From Archilochus colubris (Eukaryota > Chordata > Aves > Apodiformes > Trochilidae): a stretch of 64,000 nt of DNA. The position numbers were made by a program, and so were the translations under genes. Numbering within the stretch: position 1 is the stretch's first letter; every line of letters starts with the position of its first letter. Below are positions 9,998-21,444 of the stretch, piece after piece. The DNA is taken from positions 29,125,121-29,189,120 of the forward strand of contig CM041085.1 in NCBI GenBank assembly GCA_023079485.1. The letters are read 5' to 3'. The notes under the pieces were generated by a model. It did not search any database. It was not told the DNA's origin and saw nothing but the letters and a program-made list of their open reading frames with translations.

Positions 9998-12900
9998 TGT
10001 TGGCTCATGTTTCTTGAAGCATACTATTGCAGTGCTTTTCCTCCTTGCTGATTTCTCAAGTTGGGCTGTAGGTTTGCAATATCTATTTTAGGGCTGAGTA
10101 AGTGCTAGCAAGAGTAAGTTTTGTGTATTTGTGGAGTTTGAAAGAATCTTGGGATTTGGTACAGAATTACTGAAACAACCATTAAGAAGAAATACCATAA
10201 ATATTCAAACATTAAGAAATACCAAAATATTCATCACAGTTCATGAGTCAGTCTGAAATACATGATTATCTTTTTTTGTCAGTTGATCTAGCTGCTGTTA
10301 TGAAGTTCTTAAGGTGGAAAAAACCCTTCAGTTGACCAATGGGTTATGGCCAGATTTCATTCTCATTTGGTATTTCAAATACTAAATTTGTAGTGCCATA
10401 CAAAATGACTGTTATTGGTAACTACTTCACATTGACTCCTGTCACTACATCTCCTTTGTGTCTGTTTCTGGTATGTTATGTGGTCTCCTATCTAGCACAT
10501 TGGTCAAGCTGCAGGAGTGTTGCAGTTTCAAACAATTTTTATGAGCTCAGTGATAACATTATGATCTTAAGATTGAATAAATTGAAAATATAGAAATAAA
10601 ACAGATGCATTAAGAAAATAAAGGCAAACATAAAAGGATGAGCAGAGCCATTTTGACCATGAAGAATGGAGACAGATAGTTTCTGGGATATACTTGATGG
10701 TTTGATTTGAACATGGGTTGCTTCAATTTAGGATTTTCCTAGCTGATTACTTTGAATTGATGCTAAAATAAGTGGGATAAACTGCTTGCCCTTGGGATGG
10801 TGAATACGATGGTGTTTAGAGACCTTTCAATAAGGATGCAATTCAGGCCTCAGTGGGTGCAAGTAAAAAATGTAGTATGCTGAATCTTAATCTGTTTGGC
10901 CCTTCAAATGAGATCATGTTAAATCAAGTTATTGTGCCTCTTAAAGAAATTTTAGGCAAAACATACACCACTTTGGTATGTCTTGGATCAAATGATTCCT
11001 GTGGTTTGCAATCAGTTTTAATTCTGATAGCTTTTTTTTTTAAAAAAAGTATGTAATTCTTGCATTTAGTTTTTTTTTTTGAGGGAAAAAAGCATTCAGA
11101 CAAAATCTCTGAGTTTGAGGAAACTTCTATAGCTTTATTTGTACATAAATAAATACCGTATAAAGAAACAATAAATAAGTGTATAAATAAGGAAAAAAAT
11201 ATATGTAAAAATGTTCTCATATCATGTAAAGGTATAAAGTTGAATCACGAATGCCCTGGTCAGAGTATTTTTTGTGAACATAACCAATACAAAAAACATA
11301 TTTTCATAACAAATATAGGTTAAATGGGTAGTAGAAATCATAATTTATATTAGAATTCTAGTAACCTATCAAAAAGGATAGGTCTTATGTTACCGATCGA
11401 AATTAATCAAGGAGTATATATTTCCTTCAAATTCCTAGAAGTCAATTATGTGATTTCTTACAATCATGTCAGGTACTGTTACAGAAAGCTGAGCTCTTGT
11501 GACTGTTCCAGACCTGTTTGATGTTACTGGGCTACCTGCCAAAGTCTCCTTTCTATATGCCAAATTGTAATTATTGACACTTCATAGGGGAAGGGTTTCA
11601 AGGAACTCACATCAATATTTCTTCCACAGTCAGAAACTGGAAATGCCACTACAGCAAAGAGGTCCTGAAATCCTTGGGGATTATATTCCTGGACTGAATG
11701 AAGATTAGAGACCACTGAGAGAATTAATCTCAGGCAGACAAAACACGGTGAGTGTGCAGATGCCTGGAGTGGAACTGGGGCAGAACTATTTAAAGAGAAT
11801 AAATCTGGGGAGGAGGAGTGGGAGCGGGTGAGAAAACTTTGTAAGTGCAACAAGTTGTCTTTTAGAATTGAAGAGGTATGTGTATCAAAATTAATACTCA
11901 GGAAGGGACTAGAGGGCTTGGCTTAACATCTCAGGAGTAAAGCAAGAGCTTAGGTGTAGTGGCACCAAGTACTAGGAAGACTGAAGCCATCGCTTTTTGT
12001 GCTTTCAGGGTTTTGTAACACATCTATCTGTGGTATTTGCTTATTTTGGGTTTTCTTCACAGTTATAGGGGCTAAATGACCTTGAGTTTGCAGATAAGGT
12101 TTTTATGGTGAAGGAGAGCTATTTCACTGAGTGAGCAGATTTTAGACCAGGATGTGAAGTTTCTGGTCATTCTGATCCCTTTCAGTGGTAAATTTTAGCA
12201 CTGGCACTAGGTTATGCTGGGCTCTTCTGCTTGTGTGAAGTGTGTGTATCCCACTGTTGAGACTGCCAGCTTCACAAAGGGGTGTGGAAGTTTATGTAGA
12301 CTACCATGAAGAATTCATACTTGGCCAGGCACAAGCCACAGTCATTATGATTACTCTCCTGCACTGTTATTTGAATACTTTAGATACTTGTGTGTAGTTA
12401 TTGTGTCCTGATTCCTGGTTGCTACTTGGCAAGCTCCAAGCTACTTGTACTCTACAAGATTCTTAACTCAGTCTTTCCTCACGTTTTCCAATGTGAGCAA
12501 ATAATTCCATAAAGAGCAGAAATTACGAAGTTTGGATTTTACTGATTTTTTGTTTTGCAATTGGGTCTGCCCATTTCTATTAAAAATTGAACTCTTATTT
12601 CAGTCTCTTTCTTAGGTAGGATTTGAAGAAAATCTCTCACAACTTGCCTACCAAATCTGAAAGACTTAGGCGATTTTCAAATTTGTTTGACATTACTCAG
12701 TATTTTAAAAGTTGCTGAGGAGGGGAAACAGACTGACAGACATAACAAGTTGAAGAGAGTCATTGAGTTGTGTAAGTCTTATTTCTTTAAGAAACCCATA
12801 AAAAAAGTTAGAAGGAAAATTTTATATGGTGACTGTTACATAGCTACATTTATGTGAGAGCTATTTAGTTCTTTGTCTCTGCAAAACATTTAAAGTTTTT

Positions 12901-15900
12901 CCATAAGTTCATCTTTCAGCGCTAGCTTGAGTAGACACACTGAAGTTTTACTGAGACAGTTTAGGTCAAAGATCAGACTGAGGAATAAGAAAGGCTTAGT
13001 ATAAATAATTAACTACTCCATGTTTTAAGAAAAGCTGAAACTGGCGATGATTTAGCCCAGAAAGTGCACCTTTATGCGTGACAGCTCAGGAGCAGACTGC
13101 TGTGCAGCTCAAATTCTTGCCCAGCGTGATGGGCAGCATCAGCCAGGGACATGAACCCTGCCAGCACCCCAAGCCAAGCCATCCTCCACCTCTGGAGCTG
13201 TATGCCAGCAGCTCCAGGCCTGTGCTGTCAGCAAGAATGTTTGTGTTAGTCCAGGATACTCAAGTCTTCACTGCTTTATGAGCTGGAAGGTCAGCTACAG
13301 TTGAGCTTCAATCTACCATCCCCTGCCCTCCATTAAGTTAGCTGCCTGGAGCTTGAAGCACAGTTTAATCTGTGATGGAAACTTATGGGGGTCTGCTCAG
13401 GGGCAACACTCAAGCTGTACCTCAAACTAATTCGACAGCCCTCGTGAGACAGTGCGGGTTTGTTAAGGAAGACACTGGATGCCAAAAATGTGTCTATGCA
13501 GCCCAGAATAACTCTCTATGGTGCCATAGTAGGAGGCTGAAAAATTCATAGGACTAGCCCAGGGATGTCTGTGATGGGAGGGAAATGGTTTATGGAAAGG
13601 GACCATACGTGCTGTTACATGAAATCTACAAATGAGAATGTAGTAATTATTCTTATTAATTCTAATAGTAATTATATCGCTGCAGTCTAAAAGCCACATT
13701 GACCAGCTCTGTGAAAAACTCCTACAAAAAAGTAGAAGGGGAAAAGCGGTCACCGTGTCACTGCAGAAGTGATGCCCAAGGGAACAAATGCCTATGATGT
13801 CTGTAGTACTCATGATGTCTCAGTACTGAGCCTAGACTTCGACTTGACAGGCACCTTGTCGGGCCTCTCGTCCAGGCTGAAGAGCAGACAGTCACTTCCT
13901 CAGCCAGGAGGCAGTAAGAAATGTCTCTTTTTAAGACTTTCTTCATCTGTCAGTTACCCACTTTCCCCTTTATTCAGCCTGACATCTAAGAGTCTGGTTC
14001 TAAGTCCTTGGTGGTGGTCTAAATAATCTGTTTTACTTGTCACCAAAATGGGAGAAGGGATAGCACCCAGTCTGATGAAGTAGAGAAACCATTTCAGAAA
14101 GTGTTTTCTGTTCATCTCTTGGCCTGCCCTGGGCTGCTTGCTCATGCTGCAGTGGGGTCTCAGCTTTGCCCTGCTTTGCTGGTAGCTCCTGGGGCTGCAG
14201 CACTGTGGAGAAGGCATCTGCTCCCAGATGGAAGAGTTTTGGGGTGATGGGCATTGAATTAGTGTGCAAGCCAAGACCAAGTCCCTGACAAAGTGGCACA
14301 GAACATGTCTCACTCTGTGCCATACTCCCTGCTCCTCCCTCCTGTATTTATCTTTCTCCTTTAAAATACACAGGATGGATTCTCCAAACACAGAGTAGAA
14401 AAGTATTTCTGCTCTTAAGTCCTTCTTAGACTCCTGACTTTACACTGAGTTTAGTGGGAGGTTTGTAGCCTAATGAAGAGGCAGAGGCCTAAGTATTTAA
14501 TTTGGTTGGAAGCTTCATGTTTGTGGGTTTCTCTGAACCACAGTGAAATCTAGTGCAGTTACATGCTGTATATTACATTGCCATGCTGTTCTTGTTAAAG
14601 TAATTAAAAGTGTTTGCACATTAAACAAACAGACAACTAAAAAAAAGGTGCTAATCAGTTATATTTCAAAAGAAGTTGAAAGAAAAATGGCGCTGTCTAA
14701 ATGACGTGGAATAGTCAAGCCTATTCTATTACATATCTGTAACAGCAGGATATAACAAAGGTAAAGATTTAAGGCAATTTTGACACCTTAAAGCAGAACT
14801 GTTAGCACTGCATAGACTTTCAAATCCAAAGAGGATCCAGCCTGCTCACTTACTGCCTTCCACATCTTCAAAGGACCAGGGCTCTTTTTTAATCTTTCTG
14901 CTTTGCTGTGAAGCCGTAGGAACTTATTGACTTTACAGGCAGTTTTAGTACACAATCAAGCAAAAAAAAAATGCTGGTGCACTCAGAGGCTGTGAGTTCA
15001 AATTCTCATCTCTTTGTGTCACTCCCCTCTTTGTGCTGAGGCAGAATTTAAAAGTGCAGAACAAATGGTGAGCTGTTATACAAGGTTTTGTTTTTTGACC
15101 CATTTACTGAGCCAAAAATCTCCAAAGACTTTCACAGAGGCTTTGGTTACACCACAGCTCTTCCAAATGTAGTTGGAATAAGCTTTTCACAATAGTGTTG
15201 CTTAATTATAATTAGATGTAGTTTGAGCTCTGGATCTGAGCTCCAACATCTCTCTTCGTGGAACAGCTCTGGGATAAGAGGAGGCTGGAGAGCTTCCAGG
15301 GAGCACGTGTTTGCTCTCTGGTCAGTGTCTGGCCAGAGTGCTGCCTGATTTCCTTTCCAGCCATGTGTAAGAGCACTTAAATTTCTCTTTGCCTAGTGCC
15401 AGAAGATGCTATTATAACTGATGCTTAAATCACCAAGTAGTTTGGCAAAACTGGAAGAGGGTCTGAGGCTGTGTGTTTGAATGGGTTTTCCCTGAGTTCC
15501 TGGAGCACAGATCTCACCCTAGCTTCACTGGAGTGAAGAGCTCAAGTTTCTCTGCCCACTGAGAGAGAGGTAAATAGGAACAGAAAATGCAGAGGCCAGC
15601 AAGTGAGCTGTAGCCCCAGGCAAGTGCTCCTGGAGGCCTTTCTGCTCACAGTGGGTCTGAGGCTGAAGCTGGCCTCCGCCATGTGAACCCCAGTGCTGCA
15701 GAGGACAGGAGGACTTTGTGTCCATCCTTCCCAATTACATCTATGTGAAACAAAATGTCACCAGAGTCCCTCCCTCAGAAACCCAGATTATTAGCAAACA
15801 TGTTTGTGTCAATGTCCAAGTGATGGGCATTATAAAATAATGCAAAATTGGTTTGATGATGAGACTTAAAAGTCCTACACCAAACTATGAAAATACTAAG

Positions 15901-16540
15901 AATTCAGTTTTGCATCTTGACTGCACCTCAGCAATATGACAAATCAGCAGGCCTGTTTCCTGCAGCTCCTAGGATGGCATTGGACTAACTTTCTTTCCAA
16001 GACTACATCGTTATACAAGATAACCAAAGATATTACTTCAACTGGACATTTTGTTTTCTAATTTTTTTTTTTATTTTCATCTTCTCTTAGCTTCTGAATG
16101 GTTCCTTACAGAAAGCCTTAAAAACTTTGAAGGGCTATTCCTAAGTGGATAAAACTGCTGCCTCTTATTGGAAGCTTTTGATAAAGTTTAAATAATAAGA
16201 CATAAAGATACATTAACTTAATTTGAAGGCATAATAAGGTTCTAAAAATATAGCAGTAATGACAGGTAGTTTTGAATGTCCCCATTTTGGGATATCTAAC
16301 CTGGAATCTTAATTTCATATATAGGCTAGGCAGTCTTGTAAAATTTATGTACCTAATACCTGAGATTTAGTTAATGTAGAAGAAAAATCATGATGAAATA
16401 AAATAGTGTCCTTCCTTCTATTGGCAAGAAGGCATTTGGAAAGCAAAGATATTTCCAGAATCTACTGTTTGGTTTTGGTATTTTTTTAAGGCATGTAATG
16501 ATAGTCTACCCTTTTCAAAACTGAAGAAATCAGTTCTGTA
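9998..16540. other. Long unique noncoding stretch
   Basis: No gene, RNA gene or clear interspersed repeat is recognised in about 6.5 kb. The section 10,000-11,500 is AT-rich with A/T runs (for example 11,031-11,047). The sections 13,050-13,300 and 13,740-14,330 are more GC-rich and contain frames of 67-145 codons on both strands (for example minus 13,954-14,391), with no motif or codon pattern that separates them from chance. A B-box-like phrase at 14,994-15,007 is not a tRNA gene. Confidence 0.5.
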
Positions 16541-16598
16541 ACAAGGTTGGACCAGCTGATCCTTGCAGTCCCTTCCAACCTGGCATTCTATGATTCTA
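16541..16598 (+). mobile_element. CR1 3' tail fragment
   Basis: A 58 bp fragment reading 'acaaggttggaccagctgat...tcccttccaacctggcattctatgattctaag' is the CR1 3' UTR end with about 1.5 copies of the terminal octamer. No ORF2 sequence precedes it. It is either an extremely short insertion or the surviving end of an eroded one. Confidence 0.85.
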
Positions 16599-18684
16599 AG
16601 AACATTGTTTTCTGTTATCTTGAGAGGTAAGCACTGCAATGGGGAAGTTTTAAGAAGAAAGTTTGATACAGAGCTGAACTGGGCGAAAGTACTTGCTGCC
16701 CTTTCAGGGGCCTTTGCAATCTTATTTTCTGTTTCTCTGACATGCCACAAGAAACTCAGACAAAAGAGCTCAGTTAGACCTTTTGTTTTCTCTCTCTTGT
16801 TCTCTCTCAGTTTTCACCTGTTAGATGTGTGAGCCTCAAAAAGGTGAATTTTTAAGGAGGCCTTGAATGAGAACAGAATAGTGCTCAGTTTTATAAGGTT
16901 GAAGAGATTACATTTAGTGAGCTGCAAATTAAATAGTTTGCCATATGAGATGGTAATAAAAAATACTGTGTTAGATTTCATCAGGACAGTTGCAGCCTCA
17001 GTTTGATTGAAGTAGGAAGCTGTATGGCTGTGCTATTACCACTGTACTGTGGACAGGGAACACACATGTGAAAGCTATTGAACACTGCTGAATGGAGATG
17101 AGAGCATAGGATCATTTGTCCCACAGTAAGCACTCATTTGTTTACTTCTATTTTCATAGTTTTCTGTTTGACGAGGACCCAATTTTTTCCAACCTAATGA
17201 TGCTCTGCATCCCATCTTTAGATACCTGAGATTTCTGGAGCCCAATTTTCAAAAGCAGTGGTTAAATTTTTCCCCTTCATCGGAGGTGGAAGAAGCTAGG
17301 AATATAATACAGTATAGTCAGACTCAGATTTCTGGTAATCCAGTTTAGGACTGTAAAACTTTATCAGCCTTTGCCATCCCGTGTAGAAAAGGCACCAGCT
17401 GTGTGCTTCTGCCCTCTTTCACTACTAGCCTCACATCCTAGTACTCTTCTCACTTGTGTTTGTACCGTCATGCTCCTGCACAACCCACTCTGGATTGAGC
17501 TGCTCAAATTTTACATGTATTGCTAGAATTCTAGTTTGTGTCTTTAACTCTGCAGAGGGAGACCTGCGGAGAACTCATTTAGTTCAGCCGAAGCGTTAGC
17601 AGCCTCCTCTCTGACATCCATTACACTGCCATGACCTGTCCTGCGTATCTAATGCTGATCTATTCATGGTTTTCATATCAGCATGCTGGGCAGGTTTTAA
17701 TGCTAAATCATCTTTCTTCACTGGTCTCTACTTATACAGCAGCAACTAAAAAGGCTTGCATTAGTGCAACGGGCAAATGGGTCTCTTTATGTCCTACCTT
17801 TTCAATGTAATTTCCTGAGTGAATAAAATGGATGGACTCGCAAATCTGGCCCTGAGACAGATACATGCTGTGGGGACACTGTCCCACAGAGAGAATCTTA
17901 TTCTGCCAAATTGTTCAGTGTTTTGTGATACTGACTAAGTGAGGTCAACGAAATAACTTCTGTCGGTGATTATAAGCGATGTTTGAACACAAGGCATCAG
18001 AGGTAAAAGACCTCCTAAGCTAGCAGTCAGCCTGAGAGCAACCTGGCTGAAACCCCCAGTATGGCACTGGGGACATCCTCAGTAGGGCATGGACCTTGTT
18101 GGCAAGTGTGGTCTCTGGGAACAGAGCACCCTTGGGATTGAACCTTGGCCAGGGACCCTGGGCTGCAGCAGCTGCTCAAGCAGGGGGCAGCAAGTCAGCT
18201 TACAAGGATAAGCAAGAAAACAACAGATGGAGACAGGCAGATGGAGGAACACCAGGAAACACAGAAAATATTAGTCAGCATCATAGGCAATGACCTCAGC
18301 ATACCACAGGTCTAAATTTTGTCAGTTCTTTTGTAGGCACCCCTCAAAAGGGGGGCTTTAAAGAAGGTGTTAAAGGAAGATAAAAGAATTGTTTTGTAGA
18401 AGTTTACAGAGCATGGCTTCTGAGCATCTGGGAGAGTGGAAAGCAAAGCATGAATGTATTTGATAATTCATTCTGAGAACCTTTCAAGCTGTCTGTTGGA
18501 AAATTTTATGGCTGGAAGCCTATTAAAAGGCTTACTCTTAGTGCAGAGATAGAAGAGATGGTAGAAGACAAGAGGGTAAGCCATGAAGAAATTTCTGCTA
18601 AAAATGGAAGAGATTACTTTTAAAGCATCAGTCTGGGTAGATATGAGTGAGGAAAATGCTGTGTGTGAGGGACAGACAAAAAAA
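16599..18684. other. Unique noncoding DNA with a possible conserved block
   Basis: No gene or repeat is recognised. The interval 17,540-17,860 is low in simple sequence and keeps several CpG sites in otherwise CpG-poor DNA. It is flagged in the findings as a possible conserved noncoding element. Confidence 0.5.
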
Positions 18685-18871
18685 GGAAGGGAAGGGAAGG
18701 GAAGGGAAGGGAAGGGAAGGGAAGGGAAGGGAAGGGAAGGGAAGGGAAGGGAAGGGAAGGGAAGGGAAGGGAAGGGGAAGGGAAGGGAAGGGAAGGGAAG
18801 GGAAGGGAAGGGAAGGGAAGGGAAGGGAAGGGAAGGGAAGGGAAGGGAAGGGAAGGGAAGGGAAGGGAAGG
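18685..18871. repeat. (GGGAA)n pentanucleotide microsatellite, ~37 units
   Basis: About 187 bp of almost perfect GGGAA/GGAAG repeat. One interruption (a four-G run near 18,774-18,777) shifts the phase by a base. The plus strand is wholly purine and carries a three-G run every five bases, a strong G-quadruplex and triplex candidate. Because the unit is 5 nt with no stop codon, several frames on both strands stay open (REGKG- and FPSLP-type repeats). These are not genes. The allele length is likely unstable. Confidence 0.98.
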
Positions 18872-21368
18872 TGTCATAGGACTTCCTGTTGAAAAAACAT
18901 GGGCCAGTGCTGCATGGACAGAATGAAGGTACTACCTGAGTAGTGTTTCTTCTGACATAACTAGTTCAGATCATGATTCTGTTCTGTTTTAATGAGAAGG
19001 GAAAACAGGGAAGATGGTTGCCTTGCAGCTGTACACAAGCTGGCCAGGGTTCATGTCCTGTCTGAGAAAAATCATGAGAAAAAGAGCTTGGAGATACTGC
19101 CACACCTGACAGTTTTCTTCACAGGGTGAAAAAGATTGGAAATCCTGGAAAAATGTGTCTGGCCATGGGCATTTCTGAGGATACTGAAAGAAACTGGGAA
19201 ACAATCGAGAGCAAGAGCATAGTTTGGGGAGTTTGGGGGTTAAGTAGGAAAACTGATGTAGACGATAGAACCATAGAGGAAGAGAAGTAACAGTAACTCA
19301 TTGGCAGCCTCATTCAAAGGAGGAATAGTGGGAAAAGAGAAACAGCTAGAAATGATGAGAGAGGATTTCACTTCAGACTGAAGTAGGAGAAGGCTTTGGC
19401 AAAGCAGCATTAGACACTGAGACTTTCTGTGTAAGAGTCATGGTCCAGAGGGAGTGAAATGTGGAATATGATGAAGAGATGCAAGCCAGAGACAGGGGTG
19501 GCTGGGGTGAGGAGAGAGAAGGGTGACAGATATGAAATGAAAGAAGACAGAATGGCAAAAAATAATAGCAGTGATGGCATGTGAGAGGAGGGAGTCAGGG
19601 TAGACAAGTATGGCAGATGTATATGTGAGCAGGGAGTTAAACTGGGGCATCTTCTGGTTCAGTTTCAACTTGGATTCTGTGGCAACAGAAACCATTCCAA
19701 TTTAATATTTTTTTGAGTTCAATAAAATTTCAAGATTGTTATGTAGGCTCAGCTCCTATTTAAGAAAAAATCAAGTATTCAGACCTATTTATTTCTAGTT
19801 TTAATTCAGCTTCCTGGGGGAAAAATCAATGTATTGCTCCAAGAAGCTGGTGGTAGAGAAGGATGGTGATAATATAAGTGGGGAAATGGAGTCAGTAGAG
19901 GAAGAGGGATAAAAAAATGGAAAGCAGAGGACAATGAGGCTGAAACGACATCCTTGAGAGGCAGCAAATAGATTGGGTTAAATAAAAAAAAGAAAATGAG
20001 AAAGGTTTAAAAAAACAGTGCTGTGAAGAGATAAATTAAATAACGTTTGGAAAAAAAAATCCCATTCATAAAGAGTGCAAGGTATGTATCCACCTCTTAT
20101 GGAGCCATGCAAAATGCAAAACAATGGAGCTGAAAAGCAAGTCTGAAAAAAAAGAAAAGCAAATCCTGTAAGAATTGTTAAATATGAGAGCACAAAAAAG
20201 CAAAATGTCATCACAGGTAAAGTCACAAAGGTAAAAGTGGCAGAGTTTCTAGTTCAAGCAAGCATAGGCTCTTATTTTTACATATTTTGTAATTTAATAT
20301 AACCTAATGATGTCTCAAACTCAAAACAATTCCAGTAATTCAAAGCTAATCCTTTGAAGGCTGGAGGAATACGGTATATACATACATTCTCTGAAGCATT
20401 CATTTGGCAGGAAGCCTAGAAAATGCTGATGTTCTGTGAATGCTCACATGTAGCAGTGTGCTGCCAAAATTTCAACAAGATGGTCTGTCACAAATTTGCC
20501 ATTGAATCGATGGCACACCTAGTTGGCAGGCAGGATTGCTTGGAAGAGATAATTTATTTTCAACAAGGAATTCTGCAGAATCCCCAGGCCCCTCAAACTC
20601 AACACCTTTTGCTCAGATTTTTTCACAGTTTGAGCAAACAAATGAAAAACCAAACAAAACCTGAAGTAAGAATAAAGTGTTTGGGGATTTTGCAAAATGA
20701 CTTTTGTTTATGTTCCCAGCTTTTTATTAGGGTGGGTGTGAGTTGTGTTCCCCTTCTTCTGAAACAAACTGCAGGGCCTGACACTTCAAATCTGGAAACT
20801 AAATGAGCTTTTGATGTTTCGTGCTTTTGTCTTTTATCTCTTCTTTTTACTTACTGTCTTGAAATTTTTTATTTAAGAGTTCAGACATACAACTGGATTA
20901 TGGCCACTGAAAAGTTCTGTGAATCTGTGAACCCACATATCTCAATCCTGCTTCAGAGGTGGGGTCAGGGGTGGATGACAAAGGAAAAGAGGGTTTCATG
21001 GAGTTAGAGAGAAGCTGGCTGTTGGATGGAGGGTAGGACAGCTTATGGAGGAGCTGCTGTAAATTCTTTTCAGTTTGAAATCTGCAGGATTCAATCTTGT
21101 GAGATATTTTGAGTCATTGGCTAGGTTTGGTATGTCAGAAATCTTCATTAGACAGGACAAAGATTTATGAGTTCAGCTGGATATTGACATCTATTAGGAA
21201 AAAAATACCATGAATGGTTGGCTTGACTGGGTATCACAGCAGAATAAATAATACTTTTCTCCAACTGGTTTTAGAAAGACAAGAAAATTGTCTGGCTTTC
21301 CTAGTTCTCTCATTTAGTTTAATTCCTTAATTTCTAACTTCTCAAAAAAAAATGTTGCATGCTCAAGA
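18872..21368. other. Unique noncoding DNA
   Basis: No gene or interspersed repeat is recognised. The plus strand is noticeably purine-rich between about 19,000 and 20,220, which keeps overlapping minus-strand frames open at 19,373-19,695. They look like composition effects. The 127-codon plus frame at 20,423-20,806 has no motif I recognise. Confidence 0.5.
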
Positions 21369-21383
21369 GACACCTGTGTGCTT

Positions 21384-21414
<31 letters not shown>

Positions 21415-21444
21415 CCTAAGACAGACACCTATATGCTGTTTTTC
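21369..21444. repeat. (T)29 tract flanked by near-identical short direct repeats
   Basis: A run of 29 T (21,386-21,414) lies between gacacctgtgtgctttc (21,369-21,385) and gacacctatatgctgtttttc (21,424-21,444). The flanks match at 12 of the first 14 bases. This looks like an imperfect target-site duplication around a bare poly(T)/poly(A) insertion, or like a slippage duplication. Confidence 0.7.

Noticed and set aside
13769..13926. Segment ending in GCA|GTAAGA considered as an exon with a 5' splice site
   Set aside because: The donor-like word is weak and common, and the open frame has no recognisable protein similarity.
13954..14391. 145-codon minus-strand frame
   Set aside because: No recognisable domain. 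A second, overlapping minus frame (14,033-14,323) is also open, suggesting composition and not coding.
14994..15007. B-box-like GAGTTCAAATTCTC suggesting a tRNA gene or tRNA-derived SINE
   Set aside because: No matching A box at the right spacing, no cloverleaf arms and no repeat tail.
18583..18892. Open frames of 81-98 codons on both strands through the GGGAA repeat (REGKG and FPSLP repeats)
   Set aside because: A 5-nt unit without stop codons stays open in several frames. There is no start context or homology.
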